Assembly: GCA_031177795.1 (NCBI GenBank)
Contig: JAPSKG010000053.1
Coordinates: 1 to 10,832 of the forward strand
Direction: 5' to 3'
DNA: 10,832 nucleotides
Source of the DNA: Domibacillus sp.
GTDB lineage: Bacteria; Bacillota; Bacilli; Bacillales; Domibacillaceae
Shown here piece after piece: positions 1-5,467 of this stretch. Made by a program: the position numbers and the translations under genes. The notes beneath the pieces were generated by a model. The model had not been told where the DNA came from. It did not search any database and saw only the letters and a list, made by a program, of their open reading frames with translations. Numbering within the stretch: the first letter of the stretch is position 1; each line of letters begins with the position of its first letter.

Positions 1-588
1 GCAGGACTTTTTGATGCCATCCTTAAGTTTGAACCTTCACGTGATTTAAAGTTTGACACGTATGCTTCTTTTCGGATTCGCGGAGCGATTCTTGATGGCC
101 TTAGAAAAGCGGATTGGCTTCCAAGAGCGGCAAGGGAAAAAGCAAAAAAGATTGAAGCCGCTTCTTCAAAACTGGAGCAGCAGTTTTTACGGGCAGTTAC
201 TCCGGAAGAAGTAGCGAAGGAGCTCGGAATTTCAGCCGAGGAAGTTTTAGATACCATGGCTGAACACTTTTTCTCGCACATTTTATCAATAGATGAGCAA
301 GCAAACGATTCAGATCAGCCAGAAGGAACTAGCTTTGTGCTAAAAGACCATCAAGCAAAATCTCCGGAAGAAGAACTTGTCAAGCAAGAACAAGTGGAAG
401 AACTGACAATGCAGATAAAAAGCTTAACAGAAAAAGAACAGCTTGTAATAAGCCTTTTCTATAAAGAAGAGTTAACATTAACAGAAATTGGAGAAGTGTT
501 GAACTTGTCTACTTCCCGCATTTCACAAATTCATTCAAAAGCATTATTTAAATTGAAAAATCAGCTTTCAAAAAAAAACAGTAAATGA
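1..588 (+). CDS. sigD: RNA polymerase sigma factor SigD (FliA family), 5' truncated by window edge
   Basis: Alternative sigma factor that directs RNA polymerase to late flagellar, motility and autolysin genes. Reading frame 1 is open from the first base and gives 195 residues; the family is about 254 residues, so roughly 60 N-terminal residues lie outside the window. Visible residues about 1-45 carry sigma region 2, including KFDTYASFRIRGAILDGLRK and the DWLPR segment. Region 3 follows (PEEVAKELGISAEEV, about 74-88). Region 4 with its helix-turn-helix lies at about 142-190 (LTEKEQLVISLFYKEELTL, then LNLSTSRISQIHSKAL). A variable acidic linker (about 105-130) sits between regions 3 and 4. An internal ATG at 256 is in frame, but the family alignment runs straight through it, so it is not a start. 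This is the end of the fla/che operon, with swrB next. Family knowledge: SigD is held inactive by the anti-sigma factor FlgM. Confidence 0.96.
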   Translation, partial: AGLFDAILKFEPSRDLKFDTYASFRIRGAILDGLRKADWLPRAAREKAKKIEAASSKLEQQFLRAVTPEEVAKELGISAEEVLDTMAEHFFSHILSIDEQANDSDQPEGTSFVLKDHQAKSPEEELVKQEQVEELTMQIKSLTEKEQLVISLFYKEELTLTEIGEVLNLSTSRISQIHSKALFKLKNQLSKKNSK

Positions 589-671
589 TTTACTAGAAGG
601 AATGTCTGTGAAAGTAAAAAAAGCAGCAGTTTTTTTTGAAAATGAAAAATGATGTTTAGCAGGGAGAATAT

Positions 672-1148
672 ATGACAACTTTATTATTAACCGTTTCTTT
701 TTTGTTGCATACGGTTAGCTTATTTGCGCTCATTCTTTTGTTCCAGCGCCAAAATAATATGAAGCAAACAGAGCAGAAGATGAGACGCACAGCTGCTGAA
801 ACCGAAGAAATGATGATGGCTTTTTTGCTCGAATTAAAAGAAGAAAATGAAGAGTTAATTAAACAGTTGGCGAATTTGCGGCAGCTTAAAAATGAAAAGT
901 CAACAACCGAACAACCAGCAGTTTTTGAAAAAGAGGATATTATTCTCCCATCAACTGTTTCCCGTTCAGCAGCAGCAAAAGCTTATGGAAATGCTAAAAA
1001 AAGCTTAAAGAAAGAAAAAGTGGAAATTCCGCTTGCAGAACAAATGGTCAACATGCAGCAGCAGGGAATGGGAGAAGAAGAAATTGCCCGGAAACTGCAA
1101 GTTGGTGTAACAGAAGTAAAGCTTGCTTTAAAATTTAGCCGGAATTAA
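672..1148 (+). CDS. swrB: SwrB-like swarming motility / flagellar basal body assembly protein (DUF6115-type)
   Basis: A 158-residue single-pass membrane protein in the slot directly after sigD where B. subtilis carries swrB (ylxL), so the name rests largely on position and architecture. Residues about 3-24 form one hydrophobic segment (LLLTVSFLLHTVSLFALILL) followed by a positively charged stretch, which predicts a short N-terminus outside and the body in the cytoplasm. Residues about 28-75 are rich in E, K, Q and L and look like a coiled coil. A low-complexity linker follows, then a conserved-looking C-terminal segment (about 117-155: PLAEQMVNMQQQGMGEEEIA then KLQVGVTEVKLALKF) that reads like a short helix-turn-helix fold. 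Family knowledge: SwrB promotes flagellar type III export activation and raises SigD activity in B. subtilis. The start ATG has AGGGAG at 661-666, 5 bases upstream. Sequence identity to known SwrB looks modest, as is usual for this fast-evolving gene. Confidence 0.82.
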   Translation: MTTLLLTVSFLLHTVSLFALILLFQRQNNMKQTEQKMRRTAAETEEMMMAFLLELKEENEELIKQLANLRQLKNEKSTTEQPAVFEKEDIILPSTVSRSAAAKAYGNAKKSLKKEKVEIPLAEQMVNMQQQGMGEEEIARKLQVGVTEVKLALKFSRN

Positions 1149-1157
1149 CAAAAATAG

Positions 1158-1186
1158 TTGCGAGTCATTTTTTAATGTGATATAGT
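1158..1186 (+). promoter_or_regulatory. Vegetative (SigA-type) promoter for rpsB
   Basis: TTGCGA (1158-1163) and TATAGT (1181-1186) are separated by exactly 17 bases, and TG at 1178-1179 makes an extended -10 element. The upstream bases (about 1130-1157) are AT-rich and could act as an UP element. Transcription would start at about 1191-1194, giving a leader of about 110 bases. The promoter starts 10 bases after the swrB stop codon, so it separates the ribosomal block from the flagellar operon. A strong promoter is expected for ribosomal protein S2. Confidence 0.75.
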
Positions 1187-1190
1187 AATC

Positions 1191-1303
1191 AACGGTGTTA
1201 TTACACACGTCTTTTGATTTAATCAAATGGTGCCGTTTTTGACGGATTTTGGTTGAATATGATAAAGGCGGAGGAAATCAAACCAAACAGGAGGAAACAA
1301 AAC
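1191..1303 (+). promoter_or_regulatory. rpsB 5' leader with alternative hairpins
   Basis: The leader holds several inverted repeats. GTGT/ACAC (1195-1198 with 1203-1206) and TTTGATT/AATCAAA (1213-1219 with 1221-1227) make small hairpins. AACGG (1191-1195) can pair with CCGTT (1233-1237), which runs into five T's (1236-1240). CCGT (1233-1236) can instead pair with ACGG (1242-1245), so these two folds exclude each other. TTTGGTT (1248-1254) pairs with AACCAAA (1281-1287), placing a stem directly beside the ribosome binding site. The loop of that stem holds a second SD-like GGCGGAGG. Autogenous control by S2 is known in other bacteria; that this leader does it is inference. No start codon suitably spaced from the second SD is seen. 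Confidence 0.4.
1289..1294 (+). promoter_or_regulatory. rpsB ribosome binding site
   Basis: A perfect AGGAGG, 9 bases before the ATG at 1304. It fixes that ATG as the start, although the frame stays open upstream to a TTG at 1253. Confidence 0.9.
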
Positions 1304-2056
1304 ATGTCAGTAATTTCTATGAAGCAATTGCTTGAAGCTGGTGTTCACTTCGGTCATCAAACTCGCCGTTGGAACCCAAAAATGAAGAAGTACATTTTCC
1401 AGGAGCGTAACGGGATCTACATTATTGATCTTCAAAAAACAGTTCGCAAAGTGGAAGAGGCTTACAAATTTGTAAGAGAAGTTGCCGGTGACGGTGGTAA
1501 AATTTTGTTTGTTGGTACAAAAAAACAAGCACAAGAGTCTGTGAAAGAAGAAGCAGAACGTTCAGGTATGTACTATGTAAACCAACGCTGGTTGGGTGGT
1601 ACACTTACTAACTTCTCAACAATCCAAAAACGTGTACAACGTCTGAAAAACATTGAAAAAATGCAAGAAGACGGCACATTCGATGTACTTCCGAAAAAAG
1701 AAGTAGTTCAACTTAAAAAAGAACATGAGCGTCTTGTGAAATTCCTTGGCGGTATTCGCGACATGAAAGGTCTTCCAGATGCATTATTCATCATTGACCC
1801 TCGCAAAGAGCGTATCGCTGTTGCCGAAGCGCGTAAATTGAACATCCCAATCGTTGGTATTGTAGATACTAACTGTGATCCGGATGAAATCGATTATGTA
1901 ATTCCTGCAAACGATGATGCAATCCGTGCTGTAAAACTTTTGACTGGTAAAATGGCCGATGCTGTTCTTGAAGCAAAACAAGGTGAAGAGATCGCTGAAG
2001 AAGTTGTTCAAGAAGAAGTACAGCAAGCTGAAACAGCAGAAGCTGCAGCTGAGTAA
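1304..2056 (+). CDS. rpsB: 30S ribosomal protein S2
   Basis: Small-subunit protein at the head-body junction of the 30S particle, needed for assembly of S1/bS21-region contacts and for mRNA binding. The 250-residue product is close to the usual 240-250 of Bacillus. It starts with the family N-terminus MSVISMKQLLEAGVHFGHQT. Other family blocks are WNPKMKKYIF (23-32), YVNQRWLGGTLTNF (91-104), LPDALFIIDP (157-166) and TNCDPDEIDYVIPANDDAIR (189-208). Residues about 105-150 are charged and helical, matching the coiled-coil insertion of S2. The tail from about residue 228 is strongly acidic (E-rich, then Ala-rich), as in Bacillus. The upstream extension in the same frame (1253-1303) is basic, does not match S2 and overlaps the ribosome binding site, so it is excluded. 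rpsB has its own promoter and leader, and a terminator follows directly. Confidence 0.98.
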   Translation: MSVISMKQLLEAGVHFGHQTRRWNPKMKKYIFQERNGIYIIDLQKTVRKVEEAYKFVREVAGDGGKILFVGTKKQAQESVKEEAERSGMYYVNQRWLGGTLTNFSTIQKRVQRLKNIEKMQEDGTFDVLPKKEVVQLKKEHERLVKFLGGIRDMKGLPDALFIIDPRKERIAVAEARKLNIPIVGIVDTNCDPDEIDYVIPANDDAIRAVKLLTGKMADAVLEAKQGEEIAEEVVQEEVQQAETAEAAAE

Positions 2057-2066
2057 TAAAAAAGAT

Positions 2067-2103
2067 AAAGGTGATAAGAGGGATACCCTTATCACCTTTT
2101 TTT
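2067..2103 (+). terminator. Intrinsic terminator after rpsB
   Basis: AAAGGTGATAAG (2067-2078) is the exact reverse complement of CTTATCACCTTT (2088-2099). GGG/CCC in the loop can pair further. The T run at 2097-2103 is seven long. It sits 10 bases after the rpsB stop. Because tsf lies downstream with no convincing promoter, it may terminate only part of the transcripts and set the S2 to EF-Ts ratio (inference). Confidence 0.9.
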
Positions 2104-2309
2104 AAAGAAAGAATGTATAGCAATAACCAGTTGTTTAAACTCATAGGACAGCTTCTTCTTTTACAAAAAAATGTATGCTGCCTTGCAACAAACGAGTTTT
2201 AAAGTTTCAGCTGGATGGTTTAGTAAAAGGTTCAAAAGCAAAAAAACGGCTTATTGCCGTAATGCTTTTAAGCCCCGCATATGCGGTACATATTAAAGGA
2301 GGAACAATA
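2104..2309 (+). promoter_or_regulatory. Structured 206-base leader region of tsf
   Basis: This stretch between the rpsB terminator and tsf has four paired elements. TTTAAACTC (2134-2142) pairs with GAGTTTTAAA (2194-2203) with one bulged base. Nested inside, GGACAGC (2146-2152) pairs with GCTGCC (2177-2182) with a bulged A. AAAAGCA (2234-2240) pairs with TGCTTTT (2263-2269) and encloses a hairpin ACGGC/GCCGT (2246-2250 with 2256-2260, loop TTATT). CCGCATATGCGG (2275-2286) is a perfect 12-base palindrome ending 9 bases before the ribosome binding site. None is followed by a T run, so they are not terminators. I found no good -35/-10 pair. The frame of tsf stays open back to 2175, but that part has no tsf homology. 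Confidence 0.4.
2296..2302 (+). promoter_or_regulatory. tsf ribosome binding site
   Basis: AAGGAGG, 7 bases before the ATG at 2310. It decides this ATG over the in-frame ATG codons upstream (from 2175), which lack such a site. Confidence 0.9.
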
Positions 2310-3191
2310 ATGGCTATTACTGCACAAATGGTAAAAGAACTTCGTGAAAAAACAGGCGCAGGGATGATGGACTGCAAAAAAGCACTTGTTGAAACTGATG
2401 GTGACCTTGACAAAGCGATTGACTATCTTCGTGAAAAAGGAATTGCAAAAGCAGCGAAGAAGTCAGACCGTATTGCAGCAGAAGGAACAACATACATCAC
2501 TAGCGAAGGCGACACAGCTGTTATCCTTGAAGTAAATGCAGAAACAGACTTCGTAGCAAAAAATGAAAACTTCCAAGTTCTTGTTAAAGAAATTGCTGCA
2601 CATCTTCTTGCAAACAAACCAGCTACTGTTGAAGAAGCTCTTGCTCAAACAATGGAAAATGGTAAAACAATTGACACATATATTAGTGAAGCAATTTCAA
2701 AAATCGGTGAGAAACTTACCCTTCGCCGTTTTGAAATCCGCACAAAAGGCGAAAATGCAGCGTTTGGCGAATACCTTCACATGGGCGGCCGTATTGGCGT
2801 TCTAGCTATTTTAGAAGGTACAACTGATGCAGCAGCAGCAAAAGATGTTGCAATGCATGCGGCAGCATTAAACCCTAAATATGTTTCACGTGATCAAGTA
2901 TCTGAAGAAGATGTTGAGCGTGAGCGCAAAGTTCTTACTGAACAAGCTTTAAATGAAGGCAAACCTGAAAACATTGTTGCTAAAATGGTTGAAGGCCGCC
3001 TTGGCAAATTCTTTGAAGAAGTTTGCATTCTAGACCAAAGCTTTGTTAAAGATCCAGATCAAAAAGTACGTCAGTTCCTTGAATCTAAAGGCGCTACATT
3101 AACTGAGTTCGTTCGCTATGAAGTAGGCGAAGGATTGGAAAAACGCCAAGACAACTTTGCTGAAGAAGTAATGAGCCAAGTGAAAAAATAA
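2310..3191 (+). CDS. tsf: Translation elongation factor Ts
   Basis: Guanine nucleotide exchange factor that releases GDP from EF-Tu in the cytoplasm. The 293-residue product equals the B. subtilis length. Residues about 1-50 form the UBA-like N-terminal domain (MAITAQMVKELREKTGAGMM, then DCKKALVETDGDLDKAIDYL). The EF-Tu contact motif TDFVAKN is at 79-85, where Asp80 and Phe81 of the E. coli protein insert into EF-Tu. The core subdomains follow, with HMGGRIGVLAIL in the middle and GRLGKFFEEVCILDQSF near the C-terminal part. The chosen ATG gives exactly the family N-terminus; a longer frame reading back to 2175 would add 45 residues without family support. The gene follows rpsB, the usual partner, but is separated by a terminator and a structured leader. 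Confidence 0.98.
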   Translation: MAITAQMVKELREKTGAGMMDCKKALVETDGDLDKAIDYLREKGIAKAAKKSDRIAAEGTTYITSEGDTAVILEVNAETDFVAKNENFQVLVKEIAAHLLANKPATVEEALAQTMENGKTIDTYISEAISKIGEKLTLRRFEIRTKGENAAFGEYLHMGGRIGVLAILEGTTDAAAAKDVAMHAAALNPKYVSRDQVSEEDVERERKVLTEQALNEGKPENIVAKMVEGRLGKFFEEVCILDQSFVKDPDQKVRQFLESKGATLTEFVRYEVGEGLEKRQDNFAEEVMSQVKK

Positions 3192-3193
3192 TG

Positions 3194-3257
3194 ATTCCGA
3201 ATCCGCCGGGCGGAAAGGAATAAATGGAATCCCTTGCCGCTCCGGTGAGGGATTTCA
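3194..3257 (+). other. Two tandem RNA hairpins between tsf and pyrH
   Basis: First hairpin: ATTCC (3194-3198) pairs with GGAAT (3217-3221), enclosing TCCGC/GCGGA (3202-3206 with 3210-3214) around a CGG loop. Second hairpin: TGGAATCCCT (3225-3234) pairs with AGGGATTTCA (3248-3257), ten pairs with one G-U wobble, and its 13-base loop can form CCG/CGG. No T run follows either, so they are weak candidates for termination and better candidates for RNA processing sites, 3'-end stabilisers or a partial pause between tsf and pyrH (inference). Confidence 0.5.
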
Positions 3258-3271
3258 CGTACATTACAGAT

Positions 3272-3276
3272 GGAGG
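3272..3276 (+). promoter_or_regulatory. pyrH ribosome binding site, deciding the start
   Basis: GGAGG lies 5 bases before the ATG at 3282. The other in-frame ATG at 3270 overlaps this site, so 3282 is the likelier start. Confidence 0.85.
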
Positions 3277-3281
3277 TCTAC

Positions 3282-4004
3282 ATGAGCAAGCCTAAATATA
3301 AACGCGTTGTATTAAAATTAAGTGGTGAAGCCCTAGCAGGTGAAGCAGGTTTCGGAATTAATCCGACAGTAATTCAATCAGTAGCAGAACAAGTAAAAGA
3401 AGTAAGCGAACTTGATGTTGAAGTAGCAGTAGTAGTAGGCGGAGGAAACATCTGGCGCGGGAAAATCGGCAGTGAAATGGGAATGGACCGTGCTACAGCT
3501 GATTACATGGGTATGCTGGCAACAGTCATGAATTCAATGGCTTTGCAAGATAGCCTTGAGCAGCAAGGAATTGAAACAAGAGTGCAAACTTCAATTGAAA
3601 TGCGACAGGTAGCAGAGCCATATATTCGCAGACGAGCAATTCGCCACCTTGAAAAAGGCCGGGTCGTTATTTTTGCTGCAGGTACAGGAAATCCTTATTT
3701 TTCTACGGATACAACCGCTGCGCTACGTGCTGCTGAAATTGAAGCAGAAGTTATTTTAATGGCGAAAAACAACGTAGACGGAGTGTATAGTGCGGATCCA
3801 AAAGTGGACAAGGACGCTGTGAAATACACGGAGTTGTCTTATCTGGATGTGATTAAAGAAGGACTTGCTGTCATGGATTCAACGGCTTCTTCTTTATGCA
3901 TGGATAACGATATTCCATTGGTTGTATTTTCTGTAACGGAAAAAGGAAACATTAAACGCGTTGTGATGGGCGAAAAAATCGGAACAACTGTAAGGGGGAA
4001 ATAA
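3282..4004 (+). CDS. pyrH: UMP kinase (uridylate kinase)
   Basis: Phosphorylates UMP to UDP with ATP, in pyrimidine nucleotide synthesis in the cytoplasm; bacterial enzymes are hexamers of the amino acid kinase fold, regulated by GTP and UTP. From the ATG at 3282 the protein is 240 residues, the Bacillus length. Motifs in order: KLSGEAL (12-18) of the phosphate-binding N-terminus, VVGGGNIWRG (51-60), MDRATADYMGMLATVMNS (68-85), GTGNPYFSTDTTAALRA (134-150) of the UMP site, NNVDGVYSADP (163-173) of the ATP site, and MDSTASSLCMDNDIP (198-212). Starting at 3270 would add only four residues (MEVY) that lack a ribosome binding site. The frr start is 2 bases after the stop, so the two are probably translationally coupled. 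The position between tsf and frr is conserved in Firmicutes and beyond. Confidence 0.98.
   Translation: MSKPKYKRVVLKLSGEALAGEAGFGINPTVIQSVAEQVKEVSELDVEVAVVVGGGNIWRGKIGSEMGMDRATADYMGMLATVMNSMALQDSLEQQGIETRVQTSIEMRQVAEPYIRRRAIRHLEKGRVVIFAAGTGNPYFSTDTTAALRAAEIEAEVILMAKNNVDGVYSADPKVDKDAVKYTELSYLDVIKEGLAVMDSTASSLCMDNDIPLVVFSVTEKGNIKRVVMGEKIGTTVRGK
3992..3998 (+). promoter_or_regulatory. frr ribosome binding site inside the end of pyrH
   Basis: AAGGGGG lies 8 bases before the GTG at 4007, within the last codons of pyrH. It supports the GTG start and suggests coupling of frr translation to pyrH. Confidence 0.75.
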
Positions 4005-4006
4005 AG

Positions 4007-4564
4007 GTGTCACAAGAAATCATCAATCAATCAAAAGAAAAAATGGACAAAGCAATTCAAGCATTCAACCGTGAGCTTGCATCCATTCGTGCCGGACGTG
4101 CAAGCGCCAATGTACTAGACCGGATTACCATTGATTATTATGGTGCACCTACACCAATTAATCAGTTGGCTTCCATTAATATTCCGGAAGCGCGCCTTCT
4201 CGTGATTACACCGTATGATAAGTCTTCGATGAGTGATATTGAAAAAGCTTTGTTAAAATCTGATCTTGGCTTAACACCATCTACTGACGGTTCGGTTATT
4301 CGCTTAACTTTCCCTGCTTTAACAGAAGAACGCCGTAAAGAACTCGCAAAACTTGTGAAAAAAGAAGCAGAAGAAGCAAAAGTTGCAATACGAAACATTC
4401 GTCGCGATGCAAACGATGATTTAAAGAAAAGTGAAAAAAATGGCGATCTGACTGAGGATGACCTTCGTGGTTACACGGAAGATGTACAAAAACAAACAGA
4501 TGCTTATATTCGCAAAGTAGACGAGATTGCAAAAGAAAAAGAACAAGAGATCATGGAAGTATAA
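4007..4564 (+). CDS. frr: Ribosome recycling factor
   Basis: Splits post-termination ribosomes together with EF-G so that subunits can start a new round. The product is 185 residues, the standard RRF length, read from a GTG start. Domain I is the three-helix bundle made of the N-terminus (KMDKAIQAFNRELASIRAGR, 12-31) and the C-terminal half (ALTEERRKELAKLVKKEAEE, 104-123, then AIRNIRRDANDDLKK, 127-141). The small domain II lies between (about 32-104, including YYGAPTPINQLASI and PYDKSSMSDIEKAL). The family start region SQEIINQSKEKM follows the GTG directly and no ATG is near, so the GTG is the natural start. The gene is 2 bases from pyrH and is followed by a strong terminator, so it ends the rpsB-frr block. 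Confidence 0.98.
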   Translation: MSQEIINQSKEKMDKAIQAFNRELASIRAGRASANVLDRITIDYYGAPTPINQLASINIPEARLLVITPYDKSSMSDIEKALLKSDLGLTPSTDGSVIRLTFPALTEERRKELAKLVKKEAEEAKVAIRNIRRDANDDLKKSEKNGDLTEDDLRGYTEDVQKQTDAYIRKVDEIAKEKEQEIMEV

Positions 4565-4568
4565 GAAG

Positions 4569-4603
4569 GAAACCCTCTTGCTGGCAAGAGGGTTTCTTTT
4601 TTT
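4569..4603 (+). terminator. Strong intrinsic terminator after frr
   Basis: GAAACCCTCTTGC (4569-4581) and GCAAGAGGGTTTC (4584-4596) are exact reverse complements of 13 bases, followed by seven T's (4597-4603). It lies just after the frr stop and separates the translation block from uppS. Confidence 0.95.
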
Positions 4604-4650
4604 GTATTTTATCGCTCTATTCACTATAAAAACAGCTTATATGGTAAAAT
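4602..4650 (+). promoter_or_regulatory. Promoter region for uppS, two overlapping candidates
   Basis: Candidate 1: TTGTAT (4602-4607), 17 bases, TATAAA (4625-4630); its -35 sits in the T tail of the frr terminator. Candidate 2: TTCACT (4620-4625), 19 bases, TAAAAT (4645-4650) with TG at 4642-4643 forming an extended -10. Either would give a short leader before uppS. A promoter is expected here because a strong terminator is just upstream. The sequence does not decide which is used. Confidence 0.55.
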
Positions 4651-4681
4651 AGATAGGAAGAAGCGATATGGAGGATTTTGT

Positions 4682-5446
4682 ATGGCAAATAAACAGTGGT
4701 TCTGGCAACCAAAGCATACGGGAGAGGCCGCTATTTCAGAAGAAAACGTCCCTGTACATATTGCCATCATTATGGATGGAAATGGTCGCTGGGCAAAAAA
4801 AAGAGCATTGCCCCGAATTGCAGGCCATAACGAAGGAATGAAAACAGTGCGGAAAATTACTCGTTCTGCTAATCGCATTGGCGTTAAGGTTTTGACCCTT
4901 TACGCTTTTTCTACTGAAAACTGGAAAAGGCCTAAATTGGAAGTAGACTTTTTGATGAAATTGCCGGAAGAGTTTCTTTCTACTTTCTTGCCTGAACTAA
5001 TTGAAGAAAACGTGCGGGTGGAAATGATTGGAGATATAGAACAGCTGCCGGCTCATACAAAAAAAGCTGTTCAAAATGCAATCGAAAAAACCGCTGGAAA
5101 TACAGGGCTTGTTCTTAACTTTGCGTTAAATTACGGCAGCCGTTCTGAAATTGTTCATGCTGTCCAGTCTATAATGAAAGACGTAGAAGCGGGTAAACTC
5201 GCTGACCAGGACGTTACGGACGAAACGATTTCTAGTTATTTAATGACAGGTCACTTGCCGGAGCCAGATTTGTTGATCCGTACAAGTGGCGAACACCGGC
5301 TAAGCAATTTTATGCTTTGGCAGCTTGCTTACACGGAGTTTTTCTTTACGGATGTGCTTTGGCCTGATTTTTCAGAAGAACATTTGTTTGAAGCTGTAAA
5401 AGCTTTTCAAAAAAGATCACGGCGTTTTGGTGGTTTATCGCAATGA
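4682..5446 (+). CDS. uppS: Undecaprenyl diphosphate synthase (cis-prenyltransferase)
   Basis: Adds eight isopentenyl units to farnesyl diphosphate in cis configuration, making the C55 carrier lipid of peptidoglycan and teichoic acid synthesis; a dimer at the membrane surface. The product is 254 residues. The first conserved block IAIIMDGNGRWAKKR (27-41) holds the catalytic Asp32. FSTENWKRP (76-84) is the second block. The substrate-binding block RTSGEHRLSNFMLWQ (200-214) is followed by Glu219 (AYTEF), a family metal/substrate residue, and the LWPDF segment. His replaces the Gln found in many homologues in SGE-x-RLSNF, as in the E. coli enzyme. GGAGG at 4670-4674 lies 7 bases before the ATG. 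The gene is first in the uppS-cdsA-dxr-rasP-proS block, and cdsA follows after 21 bases. Confidence 0.98.
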   Translation: MANKQWFWQPKHTGEAAISEENVPVHIAIIMDGNGRWAKKRALPRIAGHNEGMKTVRKITRSANRIGVKVLTLYAFSTENWKRPKLEVDFLMKLPEEFLSTFLPELIEENVRVEMIGDIEQLPAHTKKAVQNAIEKTAGNTGLVLNFALNYGSRSEIVHAVQSIMKDVEAGKLADQDVTDETISSYLMTGHLPEPDLLIRTSGEHRLSNFMLWQLAYTEFFFTDVLWPDFSEEHLFEAVKAFQKRSRRFGGLSQ

Positions 5447-5467
5447 AATAGTGGGGGAACAAATTAA

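Noticed and set aside
1253..1303. In-frame N-terminal extension of rpsB from a TTG (or ATG at 1259)
   Set aside because: It runs through the rpsB ribosome binding site, has no homology to S2, and the ATG at 1304 gives the family N-terminus with a perfect AGGAGG.
1784..2144. Minus-strand reading frames over the rpsB end and spacer
   Set aside because: Shadow frames of the acidic, codon-biased rpsB tail and the spacer; the peptides are low-complexity, lack ribosome binding sites and overlap a terminator.
2183..2224. Possible tsf promoter (TTGCAA with TTTAGT)
   Set aside because: The two elements are 30 bases apart, far from 17, and the correct -35 position for TTTAGT has no match.
2175..2309. 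In-frame N-terminal extension of tsf
   Set aside because: No ribosome binding site at 2175, no EF-Ts homology, and it overlaps a palindrome and the true ribosome binding site. The ATG at 2310 gives the standard 293 residues.
3270..3281. Alternative pyrH start at ATG 3270
   Set aside because: This ATG overlaps the GGAGG site used for 3282 and would add only four residues.
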